The translations under genes and the position numbers were made by a program. DNA of 64,000 bases from Acidimicrobiia bacterium (GTDB taxonomy: Bacteria; Actinomycetota; Acidimicrobiia; Spongiisociales; UBA5794): the NCBI GenBank assembly GCA_041393965.1, contig JAWKJB010000002.1:186001-250000 (forward strand), in the 5' to 3' direction. This document shows positions 34,485 to 41,836 of the stretch, in pieces; positions within the stretch are counted from its first letter, which is position 1, and each line of letters opens with the position of its first letter. A model generated the notes under the pieces. The model was given only the letters and a program-made list of their open reading frames with translations, did no database searches and was not told the DNA's origin.

Positions 34485-34507
34485 GTGGATGACCTGGTTC
34501 GCCCGGC

Positions 34508-34513
34508 TACGCT
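34508..34513 (+). promoter_or_regulatory. -10 element TACGCT before 34521
   Basis: TACGCT with seven bases to ATG 34521. It fixes the start inside the longer open frame (from 34485). Confidence 0.45.
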
Positions 34514-34520
34514 GCGCGCC

Positions 34521-35684
34521 ATGTTACGGGCGATCCTCTGGTTGAGTCAGGCTGTCGTGGCTCTCCCCGCCCTGTACTCGTCGATGATTGCACTGTTCGG
34601 GCTTGCCACGAAGGACCAACCGGTGGTTGGCGGGCAACCCCGGATCCGCGTTCGGGCTGTTGTCCCTGCCCACAACGAAGAGGCGGTCGTTGAGGGTATT
34701 GCGCGTGACCTCGAGCATCAGACGCATCCTTCGCGCCTCCTGTCGTCCGTGGTCATCGCAGATCGATGCACCGATCGGACCGCCGAGCTCGCACGGACTC
34801 ATGTCCCTGTGGCCGAACGGGAGGAGGGGAGTGCGACCAAAGGTGCCGCAATCGATTGGTATCTCGGCACCGAGCCGCTTGGTCCGAGGGAGATCCTGCT
34901 CATCCTCGATGCAGACAACCGGATCGACGACGACTATGTGGCTCGTGTCGCGGCCGCCTTCGAGCGAGGCGCCGAAGTTGTGCAGACCTACCTCGATGTG
35001 GCGAACCCGGACGGATCGCCACTCGCAACCGCGAATGCGCTGACTTACTGGGCGTCGAATCGCATGGTGCAGCTCGCGCGTTCCAACCTCGGATGGTCGT
35101 GCGATCTCGGAGGGACCGGCATGGCGGTCACCGGAGCTGCACTTGCTGAAGCGGGTGGCTTCACCGACGACCTTGCAGACGATCTGTCGCTCAACATCAG
35201 GCTGAACCTCGCCGGGTACGAAACCCGTTGGCTTCACGACGCTCGCGTCCGGGACGAAAAACCCGTTGGCACCCGCAGCACGGTCACCCAACGAGCACGC
35301 TGGGTTCGGGGGAAGCGGCTCCTTGCCCGTCGCTATGGATGGACGCTGATCCGGTCCGGCGTGGTTGACCGCAGACCCGGTCTCATCGATCTCGCCTACC
35401 GGCTGCTCCAGCCGGGCCGATCGTTCCTCGCTCTGCTCCTCGGGGTGTTCACCGCAGCAGCGATCGTCTGGCCCGACGCCGGATGGTGGTCGCCGTGGCT
35501 TCTCGGAGGCATGACGGCCATTGTCGTGCTCCTCCCGGTGTTCTTCCTGATCGTCGATGGCGTGCCAGCGAGATACATCGTTCGCTATCCGTTGGTTACC
35601 TTGCTTGCACTGCTGTGGCTCCCCATTCGGGTCGCTTCCAGGCTGATGCCGGGATGGCGGCGAACCTCACACGCCGGGGGCTGA
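34521..35684 (+). CDS. Processive-type GT2 glycosyltransferase with C-terminal membrane helices
   Basis: 387 residues. One N-terminal helix, then RAVVPAHNEEAVVEGIA, VVIADRCTDRTAELA, ILLILDADNRID, GGFTDDLADDLSLNIRL and QRARWVRGK. The last is the QxxRW motif which, with the three aspartate motifs, defines processive GT2 enzymes (cellulose, hyaluronan, PgaC types). Two to three helices follow near 290-375. A polymerising enzyme is therefore plausible, though some single-addition GT2 enzymes share these motifs. The end overlaps the convergent 35667 gene by 18 bases. Confidence 0.8.
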   Translation: MLRAILWLSQAVVALPALYSSMIALFGLATKDQPVVGGQPRIRVRAVVPAHNEEAVVEGIARDLEHQTHPSRLLSSVVIADRCTDRTAELARTHVPVAEREEGSATKGAAIDWYLGTEPLGPREILLILDADNRIDDDYVARVAAAFERGAEVVQTYLDVANPDGSPLATANALTYWASNRMVQLARSNLGWSCDLGGTGMAVTGAALAEAGGFTDDLADDLSLNIRLNLAGYETRWLHDARVRDEKPVGTRSTVTQRARWVRGKRLLARRYGWTLIRSGVVDRRPGLIDLAYRLLQPGRSFLALLLGVFTAAAIVWPDAGWWSPWLLGGMTAIVVLLPVFFLIVDGVPARYIVRYPLVTLLALLWLPIRVASRLMPGWRRTSHAGG

Positions 35685-37061
35685 GACCGGCTCGGAGATG
35701 GCCGATCGTGCCGGGTCGACGATCAGGTACCACACGGGAAGCATCGCGAGCGAGATGAGGTAGAGACCGAACGCGTAGCGGAACTCGTGGCTTGGTGACG
35801 AGATGAACACATTCGCGAGGTGGACGACGAACAGCAGCGCGATCCACAGCAGCGGCCGGAGTCTCCGTCGAGCCGTGATTCCGATGAAGGTGCCGAGCCC
35901 GGCAAGGACATAGATCGCAGGCCGCCAGGTGAGCCATTCGATGCTGGCCGTCTCGACTGCACGGTACATCCAGTCCGTTGCGGCGAATGCCCGATCCGAG
36001 ATGGGCTCCCGTCCGAGGCCGAGCGTGTTGGGCCAGATGTCGTATGGCGGCCGATGAACGAAGGTGCCCGTTCGGTTGAATGGAGACACGAGGTATTCGC
36101 CGGCGCACCACCGGTGTCCGGCAACGGTTCCGGGGGCGCCGAGACCGGCGCGCAGGACCAACATCCGGTAGCCCCAGGGGTCTTGTTGGATCACCCGATT
36201 GTCGTACGACTCGTCGAACAGCAGCGGCGAACTGTCGCCGCAGTCATAGCGTGTCCTCCACACATCGAGTGGCGCGACCGCAGCGATGAGGGCGAGATCT
36301 TGCTGCGAAAGGGACTGTTCGGCGTGCACGACGACCGCGGCGACATCGGGCATGAAGACCTGAGCGACTTCGATCGGCTGGTCGTGGACGGGGAGGACCG
36401 CCACGAGGAGCGTTGGAACACCGATACCGACAGCGACGATTGCCGTTCCGAACGCCGCCGTGGCTCGCAGGTGATGCCGGAACGCGAATGCGAGGGCGAG
36501 CCCCAGCACGATGACCGTGTATCGCCCGTTGGCGCGCAGCGCCCACATTGCGCCCAACGCGACACCGAGCCGAATCGGCCCTGTGACATGGGACCAGAAT
36601 CGTTCCCGGTCGATGGCCATGAGCATCAGTTCAGTGAATGCCCAACCCATCGCCAAAGTGAAAGGGATGTCCTTCCATATGGTGATGGTGGTGATCGCCG
36701 TCATGGGGAGAACGGCGATCAGCCACACCGTACCGATCGACATCCACAGTGGGATGCCGAGCTGGGCGAGCCGTTTTGCAATGATCCCGAGGAGTGCGGC
36801 CATACCGACGACCTGCACGAGTGCAACCGCACCCGGTGATTCCCAGAACAGTGAAATGGCCCAAAGCGAAGCGGTGTGCGAGATCGGATGCGCGTTATAG
36901 AACTCAAAGGTCAGGGTTTGATTCCACTGGTCGATCGAATCGCTGCTCATCAGGCCGGGGAACCAGCCGAGCCACCACACGAACAGCGGAAGGAATGTGG
37001 CAAAGCTGGCGATCGTGGCGACGCGAGGCCGATCGCGTAGAACAAGGATTCTGGCTTTCAC
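35667..37061 (-). CDS. Polytopic membrane protein, DUF6020/GT-C-like
   Basis: 464 residues from GTG 37061, set by a TAGCAT -10 box seven bases upstream; the frame is open 78 codons further but that part is Arg/Ser-rich and non-protein-like. About ten membrane helices. After the first comes GWFPGLMSSDSIDQWNQTL, then NAHPISHTASLWAI, a pattern (D.....Q....HP..HT) known from DUF6020-type membrane proteins thought to be glycosyltransferases. A large outer loop (about 270-380) contains several Asp. No activity can be assigned. Confidence 0.65.
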   Translation of the reverse strand: MKARILVLRDRPRVATIASFATFLPLFVWWLGWFPGLMSSDSIDQWNQTLTFEFYNAHPISHTASLWAISLFWESPGAVALVQVVGMAALLGIIAKRLAQLGIPLWMSIGTVWLIAVLPMTAITTITIWKDIPFTLAMGWAFTELMLMAIDRERFWSHVTGPIRLGVALGAMWALRANGRYTVIVLGLALAFAFRHHLRATAAFGTAIVAVGIGVPTLLVAVLPVHDQPIEVAQVFMPDVAAVVVHAEQSLSQQDLALIAAVAPLDVWRTRYDCGDSSPLLFDESYDNRVIQQDPWGYRMLVLRAGLGAPGTVAGHRWCAGEYLVSPFNRTGTFVHRPPYDIWPNTLGLGREPISDRAFAATDWMYRAVETASIEWLTWRPAIYVLAGLGTFIGITARRRLRPLLWIALLFVVHLANVFISSPSHEFRYAFGLYLISLAMLPVWYLIVDPARSAISEPVSAPGV

Positions 37062-37068
37062 GGCGCTG

Positions 37069-37074
37069 ATGCTA
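37069..37074 (-). promoter_or_regulatory. -10 element TAGCAT before 37061 (minus)
   Basis: Minus-strand TAGCAT seven bases before the GTG at 37061. It gives a leaderless transcript and decides the start. Confidence 0.45.
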
Positions 37075-37135
37075 CGGCTCGGTGCCCGGGAACCTGGTAG
37101 CCGCATGCAGGGGTTCAACCGGCTCCGGCGGTAAC

Positions 37136-37155
37136 CTCGCGTCGGAGATCGCGAG
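37136..37155. promoter_or_regulatory. Palindrome upstream of the exporter genes
   Basis: Six-base arms CTCGCG/CGCGAG around eight bases, between the divergent 35667 gene and the exporter operon. It overlaps the likely start region of a transcript from the TAACCT at 37132-37137. It could be an operator or a hairpin in the leader. Evidence is structural only. Confidence 0.2.
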
Positions 37156-37182
37156 TTCCGGCATCGCCGGGTGAGGAATGCG

Positions 37183-38010
37183 ATGACGACCACACTGTAC
37201 GACTCAGATGTTGCCCGTCGGCCCCTGGCTTCGGAGGTGTCGAACCTGTGGGCGCACCGTGGACTGATTCGGCTCATCGTGTCGCGCGACCTCACCGTCC
37301 GCTACAAGCGATCGACCCTCGGGATCTGGTGGACACTTCTGAACCCGATGCTCACGACCGGCGTCATGTGGGTGGTGTTCGGCAACTTCTTCCGGTTCGA
37401 GATTCCCGGAGATACCCCCTACATCGTGTATCTGCTTTCAGGGATCCTGCTCATCACCTATTTCGGCCAAGCGGTGATGGCTGCCGGGTCGGCGATCGTC
37501 AACAGCTCGGGGATCCTGACGAAAGTGTATGTCCCGCCGGAAGTCTTCTCGGTGTCGGCAGCGATCGCCGCCGCCATCAACTTCCTGATCAGCCTCGTGA
37601 TCCTGCTCGCCATTCAACTTGCGACGGGGACGGGCATCCCGTGGACGGTCGTGCTCGTGCCCATCCCCATTCTTGCGATGCTTGCCCTCGCCGCAGGCCT
37701 CGGATTGCTCATCGCGTCCGCCGCCGTGCACTTCTTCGATGTGCTCGACCTCGTGAGCGTTGGCATCCAGTTGATTTCCTATCTCACACCGACCTTCTAT
37801 CCGATCTCGATCGTGCCTGACGGATTCCAGTGGATGATCAAGCTCAATCCGCTGTACTCGTACCTCACCGTCTTCCGCGATACGGCCTATGGCGCGGCAG
37901 GCGCAGAACTGTGGATGTGGCTGTACATGGCTGGTTCTGCTGTCGTGGCGCTGCTCCTTGGCGTCTATGTGTTCTCGCGGAGTTGGCGCAGACTGGTGGT
38001 GCTTCTGTGA
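37183..38010 (+). CDS. wzm: ABC-2 type polysaccharide export permease (Wzm/TagG-like)
   Basis: 275 residues from ATG 37183, preceded by GAGGAA; GTG 37171 is less likely. An N-terminal cytoplasmic stretch (LIRLIVSRDLTVRYKRSTLG) is followed by IWWTLLNPM, the ABC-2 entry motif, and six membrane helices. It pairs with the ATP-binding subunit, whose start overlaps its stop (GTGA). Wzm/Wzt pairs export complete lipid-linked polysaccharides such as O-antigen, wall teichoic acid or mycobacterial galactan. Confidence 0.9.
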   Translation: MTTTLYDSDVARRPLASEVSNLWAHRGLIRLIVSRDLTVRYKRSTLGIWWTLLNPMLTTGVMWVVFGNFFRFEIPGDTPYIVYLLSGILLITYFGQAVMAAGSAIVNSSGILTKVYVPPEVFSVSAAIAAAINFLISLVILLAIQLATGTGIPWTVVLVPIPILAMLALAAGLGLLIASAAVHFFDVLDLVSVGIQLISYLTPTFYPISIVPDGFQWMIKLNPLYSYLTVFRDTAYGAAGAELWMWLYMAGSAVVALLLGVYVFSRSWRRLVVLL

Positions 38011-38756
38011 CGGAACCGGCAATCAGCGTGACCGATGTCCGGCTCGAGTATCGGCTGTCGAGGTCGAATGTGGGCTCGATCAAGGAATACGCGATCAAGG
38101 CAGTGAAGCGCCAGCACCGATACGAGTCGCTGTGGGCCCTCGACGGTGTTTCGTTCGAAGTTGCGAAGGGCGAAGTATTCGCTGTGGTCGGTCCCAACGG
38201 TGCAGGGAAATCGACACTCATGAAGATCATGGCAAGGGTTCTCCCGCCGACCTCGGGCCGCGTGATCGTGCGGGGTTCGGTTGCCCCGATGATCGAGCTG
38301 GGTGCAGGGTTCAACATGGACCTCACCGGCTTCGAGAACACCGTGATGTACGGGACCCTGTTGGGTCGGCAGCCCGAGCACATGCGTGAACGGGCGCCGC
38401 ATATCGCCGCGTGGGCGGACTTGTCGGACTACATCGATGTGCCGCTCCGGTCGTACTCATCGGGGATGCTGGCCCGTCTCGCGTTTGCGGTCGCCACCGA
38501 CATCGAACCCGATGTCCTCGTTGTTGATGAAGTCCTTTCGGTTGGCGACGCCTCGTTCCAGGTGCGGTCGCTCCAACGGATGCGGTCCCTGATCGAAAGA
38601 GGCGCCTCGGTCGTGCTCGTGTCCCACCAGCTTGGAACGGTAACCGAGATGGCCAACCGTGCGATGTGGCTCGATCACGGGTCCTCGAAGATGATTGGGG
38701 ATCCGCACGAGGTTGTCGCCGCGTACCAAGCAACCATCGGTGAGGGCGGCGCGTGA
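38007..38756 (+). CDS. wzt: Polysaccharide export ABC transporter ATP-binding protein (Wzt/TagH-like)
   Basis: 249 residues from GTG 38007. Walker A GPNGAGKST, Q-loop region with MIELGAGFNMDLTGFENTVM (a Wzt/TagH hallmark), signature YSSGMLARLAFA, Walker B VLVVDEVLSVGD, and His switch SHQ. It lacks the C-terminal carbohydrate-binding domain of Wzt proteins that recognise a capped O-antigen, so it belongs to the short type used when export does not need an end cap. Confidence 0.93.
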   Translation: MTEPAISVTDVRLEYRLSRSNVGSIKEYAIKAVKRQHRYESLWALDGVSFEVAKGEVFAVVGPNGAGKSTLMKIMARVLPPTSGRVIVRGSVAPMIELGAGFNMDLTGFENTVMYGTLLGRQPEHMRERAPHIAAWADLSDYIDVPLRSYSSGMLARLAFAVATDIEPDVLVVDEVLSVGDASFQVRSLQRMRSLIERGASVVLVSHQLGTVTEMANRAMWLDHGSSKMIGDPHEVVAAYQATIGEGGA

Positions 38757-38783
38757 TCGGCCTCGGGCACGAGGCGTAGCGAA

Positions 38784-39674
38784 TTGGCCCTGCCAGCACC
38801 CGTCAACGCCTTCCTCGCCGCGACCCGCAGTCGATCTCCCCGCGCCCGCCTGGTTCGGGGCATCCTCGGGTTCACGGTTTTCGTCGCGGTCACCTGGTGG
38901 GCGTGGACCTCGGTCGACGGCATCGAGATGGAATGGGGATGGGTCGTTGTCCTCTTTGTGGTGGGGGTTCCGCTCGCCCTGACGATTTCAGCTCTTGAGC
39001 AGCATGCCAGTACATGGCTCGCTGGTGTCACCGTCTCGTTTGGGTCCTCGTTTCGTACGGCCGTCACAGCCTCGGCTGCAAACTATCTCCCCATTCCGGG
39101 AGCTGCGATTGTGCGCATCGGAGCGCTGTCGCGCGCAGGGGCGACGACTGCGTATGCCACCGTTGTTGCGGTGTGGCTTGGTCTCGAATGGCTCGCCATC
39201 ACCGCGGTGTTCGTTTCCCCGCAACTGGTCGTCTCGGATCTCGTCGTTGTTGGCGCCGCCGTCGGGGCCTCGGGAGTGTTCTTCACGGCGGGCATGGCAG
39301 CATGGTTCAAGCGAAGGTATCCCGTTGGGACTGGCGCCGTCTCGGCGTCGCTCGGGATTGTGTCGGTCAGAGTGTTGTTCAACGGCTTCACCGCCTATGT
39401 GGGCCTCCGTGCCGTCGGAGCGACCGTGAGTGCGGGAGTTGCGCTCCTCGTCTCAGCTTCGAGTGTTCTCGCCTCGGCACTCGGCATTTTCCCCGGTGGA
39501 TTGGGCGTCCGGGAGTTCTTCGCCGGTGTCCTTGCCTCCATCGGCGATTTCGATCCTGCAACAGCAGCACTGGGGGCAGTCGTCACGCGTGCCACGATGA
39601 CCGTCGCGTTGGGCATCACATTCGCCTGGATCGCTGTTGTACAGCGCGGCCATCATCGGGCAGGCGTGGAGTGA
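38784..39674 (+). CDS. Flippase-like membrane protein (LPG synthase TM family)
   Basis: 296 residues, TTG start. About eight membrane helices with ANYLPIPGA and, near the end, FPGGLGVREFFAG. The PGGLGVRE motif marks the family named after the membrane half of lysylphosphatidylglycerol synthase, many members of which sit next to glycosyltransferases and are suspected lipid or lipid-sugar flippases. It lacks the catalytic MprF half. Its end overlaps the GT-C gene (GTGA). Confidence 0.75.
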   Translation: MALPAPVNAFLAATRSRSPRARLVRGILGFTVFVAVTWWAWTSVDGIEMEWGWVVVLFVVGVPLALTISALEQHASTWLAGVTVSFGSSFRTAVTASAANYLPIPGAAIVRIGALSRAGATTAYATVVAVWLGLEWLAITAVFVSPQLVVSDLVVVGAAVGASGVFFTAGMAAWFKRRYPVGTGAVSASLGIVSVRVLFNGFTAYVGLRAVGATVSAGVALLVSASSVLASALGIFPGGLGVREFFAGVLASIGDFDPATAALGAVVTRATMTVALGITFAWIAVVQRGHHRAGVE

Positions 39675-41725
39675 CGAGCACTGGTTTGTTGTCACATCGT
39701 GGCCGATGGCGGAGATGGCTCGATCCCGCAGTCGATGCTGTGTCGGTCACCTTCGTATCGTCTCTCACCGTTGGGCTCGTGCTTGCCGTTGCCGGTCATC
39801 TCGTACCCTGGCTGTTCTGGCTCGTGGCAATCCCGTGCGCGATCGCCGCGCTCTGGGGCATGCACAGGTGGGCCGAGCCTCGACCCGACGATGCGTCCAT
39901 CGAAGGCGTCTCGCGCCTTGGAGTCGCTGGGGTCGCGGTGGTTCTCGTCGTCATCGCAGCGGTAACGGTGCTGAATGTCAGGTCTTCCGCCGAGCATCTC
40001 CAGACGAATCGAGACCCCGGCGTCTACCTGACGACCGGTGAATGGCTATCCGGCCGCGGAACACTCCTCATTGAAGGCGCGGTCGGGGGGTTCTCGGACA
40101 TCGAGGGGATCACTGCCGACACGCAGGGCTATCGCGGCCTCAGGGACGATGGTGTGCTCTACGCCCAATTCAATCACGGCTTCCCGGTCCTGTTGGCCCT
40201 TGCCGATTGGATCGGCGGTGATCGGCTGATGCTGAACCTCAACCCGCTGATCGGCGGGCTCCTGCTGGCGTTGCTGTTTGTTCTGCTGGCGCGGATGTTC
40301 AGGCTCTGGATTGCCGTCGTGGTCTTCATGACTGCGGCGTTGAACCTCGTCTTTTGGTTCTTCACCCGCGATACCTATTCCGAGCCGTTGGTCGCGCTGC
40401 TCCTCGTTATGGCACTGCTTGCCGTCCAGAGAGCACAGGATGGATCGAGGATTCACTGGGTCGTTGCGGGCGCCCTTGTGGGCTCGACGGCATTGGTTCG
40501 TATCGACGCGTGGTTCTACATCGCCGTGTTCGCTGTGATCATCGCAGTGGAGGTGCTTCGGTCTGCGGCCGAGCACACACAGATGCCGTCGCCGAGTACC
40601 GGTCTGGCCACCCTGATCACGATGTGGCTCTTCGGGGTGCTTGGATTCGTCGACCTGAAGCTGCGAAGCCCTCAGTATCTCGATGATCTCGCTAGCAGCA
40701 TCACCATGTTGCTGTCGGCAGCCTTGGCATCGGGAGTGCTGTCACTGTTGCTCGTCGGAGCGGCAAATCCTGAAGGTCGTTTGATTCGACTTGGCCGAGC
40801 AGCGTGGGCACTCACAGAGCGTCACCTCCGGATCGCGGCTGGCACCGCACTGGCAGTGTTTCTGTTGTGGACCGTGTTCTTGAGACCGGCGTTCTCTCAG
40901 GCACAAGGGAGCCATGCTGGCCTTGTCACCGGCCTCATGGAACGAGAGGGCATCCCCGCCGATGAATCGCGGTCTTTTTTTGAGTTGGCCGGCCGCTGGC
41001 TCACCTGGTACTGGGGTGTTCCATCCGTTGTCTTCGCTTCGGTGGGTGCCGTGCTTGCAGCCACGCGGCGTTCGTTTGTAGCGAGGAGTCGATTCTGGGT
41101 CCCGTTGTCTTTGTGCGGCATTGCGATGATGCCGTACCTCGTCAAGCCGTCTATCACACCGGACCAGATGTGGGCCCTGCGTCGGTTCTACCCGATGGCA
41201 CTGGTCGCTGTGGCTGTCGGTGTCGGTGCGGTCCTTGCGTTTGCCGTCGATGGTGCTCGGCGCTTTCGGCGTGCGAGGGTCGCCGTAGCCGTCATCGCTT
41301 CAGCTTCGGTGATCGGCTTGCCGGTCGCGTTCGCTGTGCCTCTCGCAACCGCAAGCACCCAGGTCGGCATGTACGGGTCGACGCAGGAACTGTGCGCCAA
41401 CCTCCCCGACGATGCCGCGGTGCTCGTTGAGGCAGGTTTCCTCACCCAGATGTACCCGGCAGCGGTGCGATCGTTCTGCGATGTGCCGGTGGCATCCCTT
41501 GAGACACATGCCCGAGATACGGCAACCGATCAGGCAGGGCAACAATGGGCGGCGCTTGATCGATCGCTGTTCCTCCTGGTCCGGCCAATCACGGATCTGC
41601 CCGATGGCTCAGTGATCGCTGCATCGAGTTTCTCGTTTACCTATCCCGAACGAACGCTCACGAAACGACCATCGACCACCTCCCAAGAGCCCTTCGCGTG
41701 GGTGCTGTTGAAGTGGCAGGGCTGA
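39671..41725 (+). CDS. Polytopic membrane glycosyltransferase, paralogue of the 9862 protein
   Basis: 684 residues from GTG 39671 (GTGA overlap with the flippase-like gene); the frame is open to 39014 but that part is the shadow of the previous gene. About twelve helices; first outer loop NRDPGVYLTTGEWL at 113-126; later FFTRDTYSEPLVALLL; C-terminal soluble part with AAVRSFCDVPVASLE. These blocks align with the 9862 protein. As a GT-C enzyme it should use a polyprenyl-phosphate sugar outside the membrane. Confidence 0.7.
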   Translation: MTSTGLLSHRGRWRRWLDPAVDAVSVTFVSSLTVGLVLAVAGHLVPWLFWLVAIPCAIAALWGMHRWAEPRPDDASIEGVSRLGVAGVAVVLVVIAAVTVLNVRSSAEHLQTNRDPGVYLTTGEWLSGRGTLLIEGAVGGFSDIEGITADTQGYRGLRDDGVLYAQFNHGFPVLLALADWIGGDRLMLNLNPLIGGLLLALLFVLLARMFRLWIAVVVFMTAALNLVFWFFTRDTYSEPLVALLLVMALLAVQRAQDGSRIHWVVAGALVGSTALVRIDAWFYIAVFAVIIAVEVLRSAAEHTQMPSPSTGLATLITMWLFGVLGFVDLKLRSPQYLDDLASSITMLLSAALASGVLSLLLVGAANPEGRLIRLGRAAWALTERHLRIAAGTALAVFLLWTVFLRPAFSQAQGSHAGLVTGLMEREGIPADESRSFFELAGRWLTWYWGVPSVVFASVGAVLAATRRSFVARSRFWVPLSLCGIAMMPYLVKPSITPDQMWALRRFYPMALVAVAVGVGAVLAFAVDGARRFRRARVAVAVIASASVIGLPVAFAVPLATASTQVGMYGSTQELCANLPDDAAVLVEAGFLTQMYPAAVRSFCDVPVASLETHARDTATDQAGQQWAALDRSLFLLVRPITDLPDGSVIAASSFSFTYPERTLTKRPSTTSQEPFAWVLLKWQG

Positions 41726-41836
41726 GAGTTCAGACCAGACAAGGTAGCCTTGTGCCAGGCCTGGTGGTACAACGGTAAAGGTCCCGCGGCGTTCTGTTCG
41801 GCATGCTACGGGGACAACGGACCAAGGACTTCGGGA

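Noticed and set aside
39014..39670. 219 extra N-terminal codons for the 39671 gene
   Set aside because: The stretch overlaps the flippase-like gene in another frame and is Arg/Cys/Trp-rich; the GTGA overlap gives a natural start.
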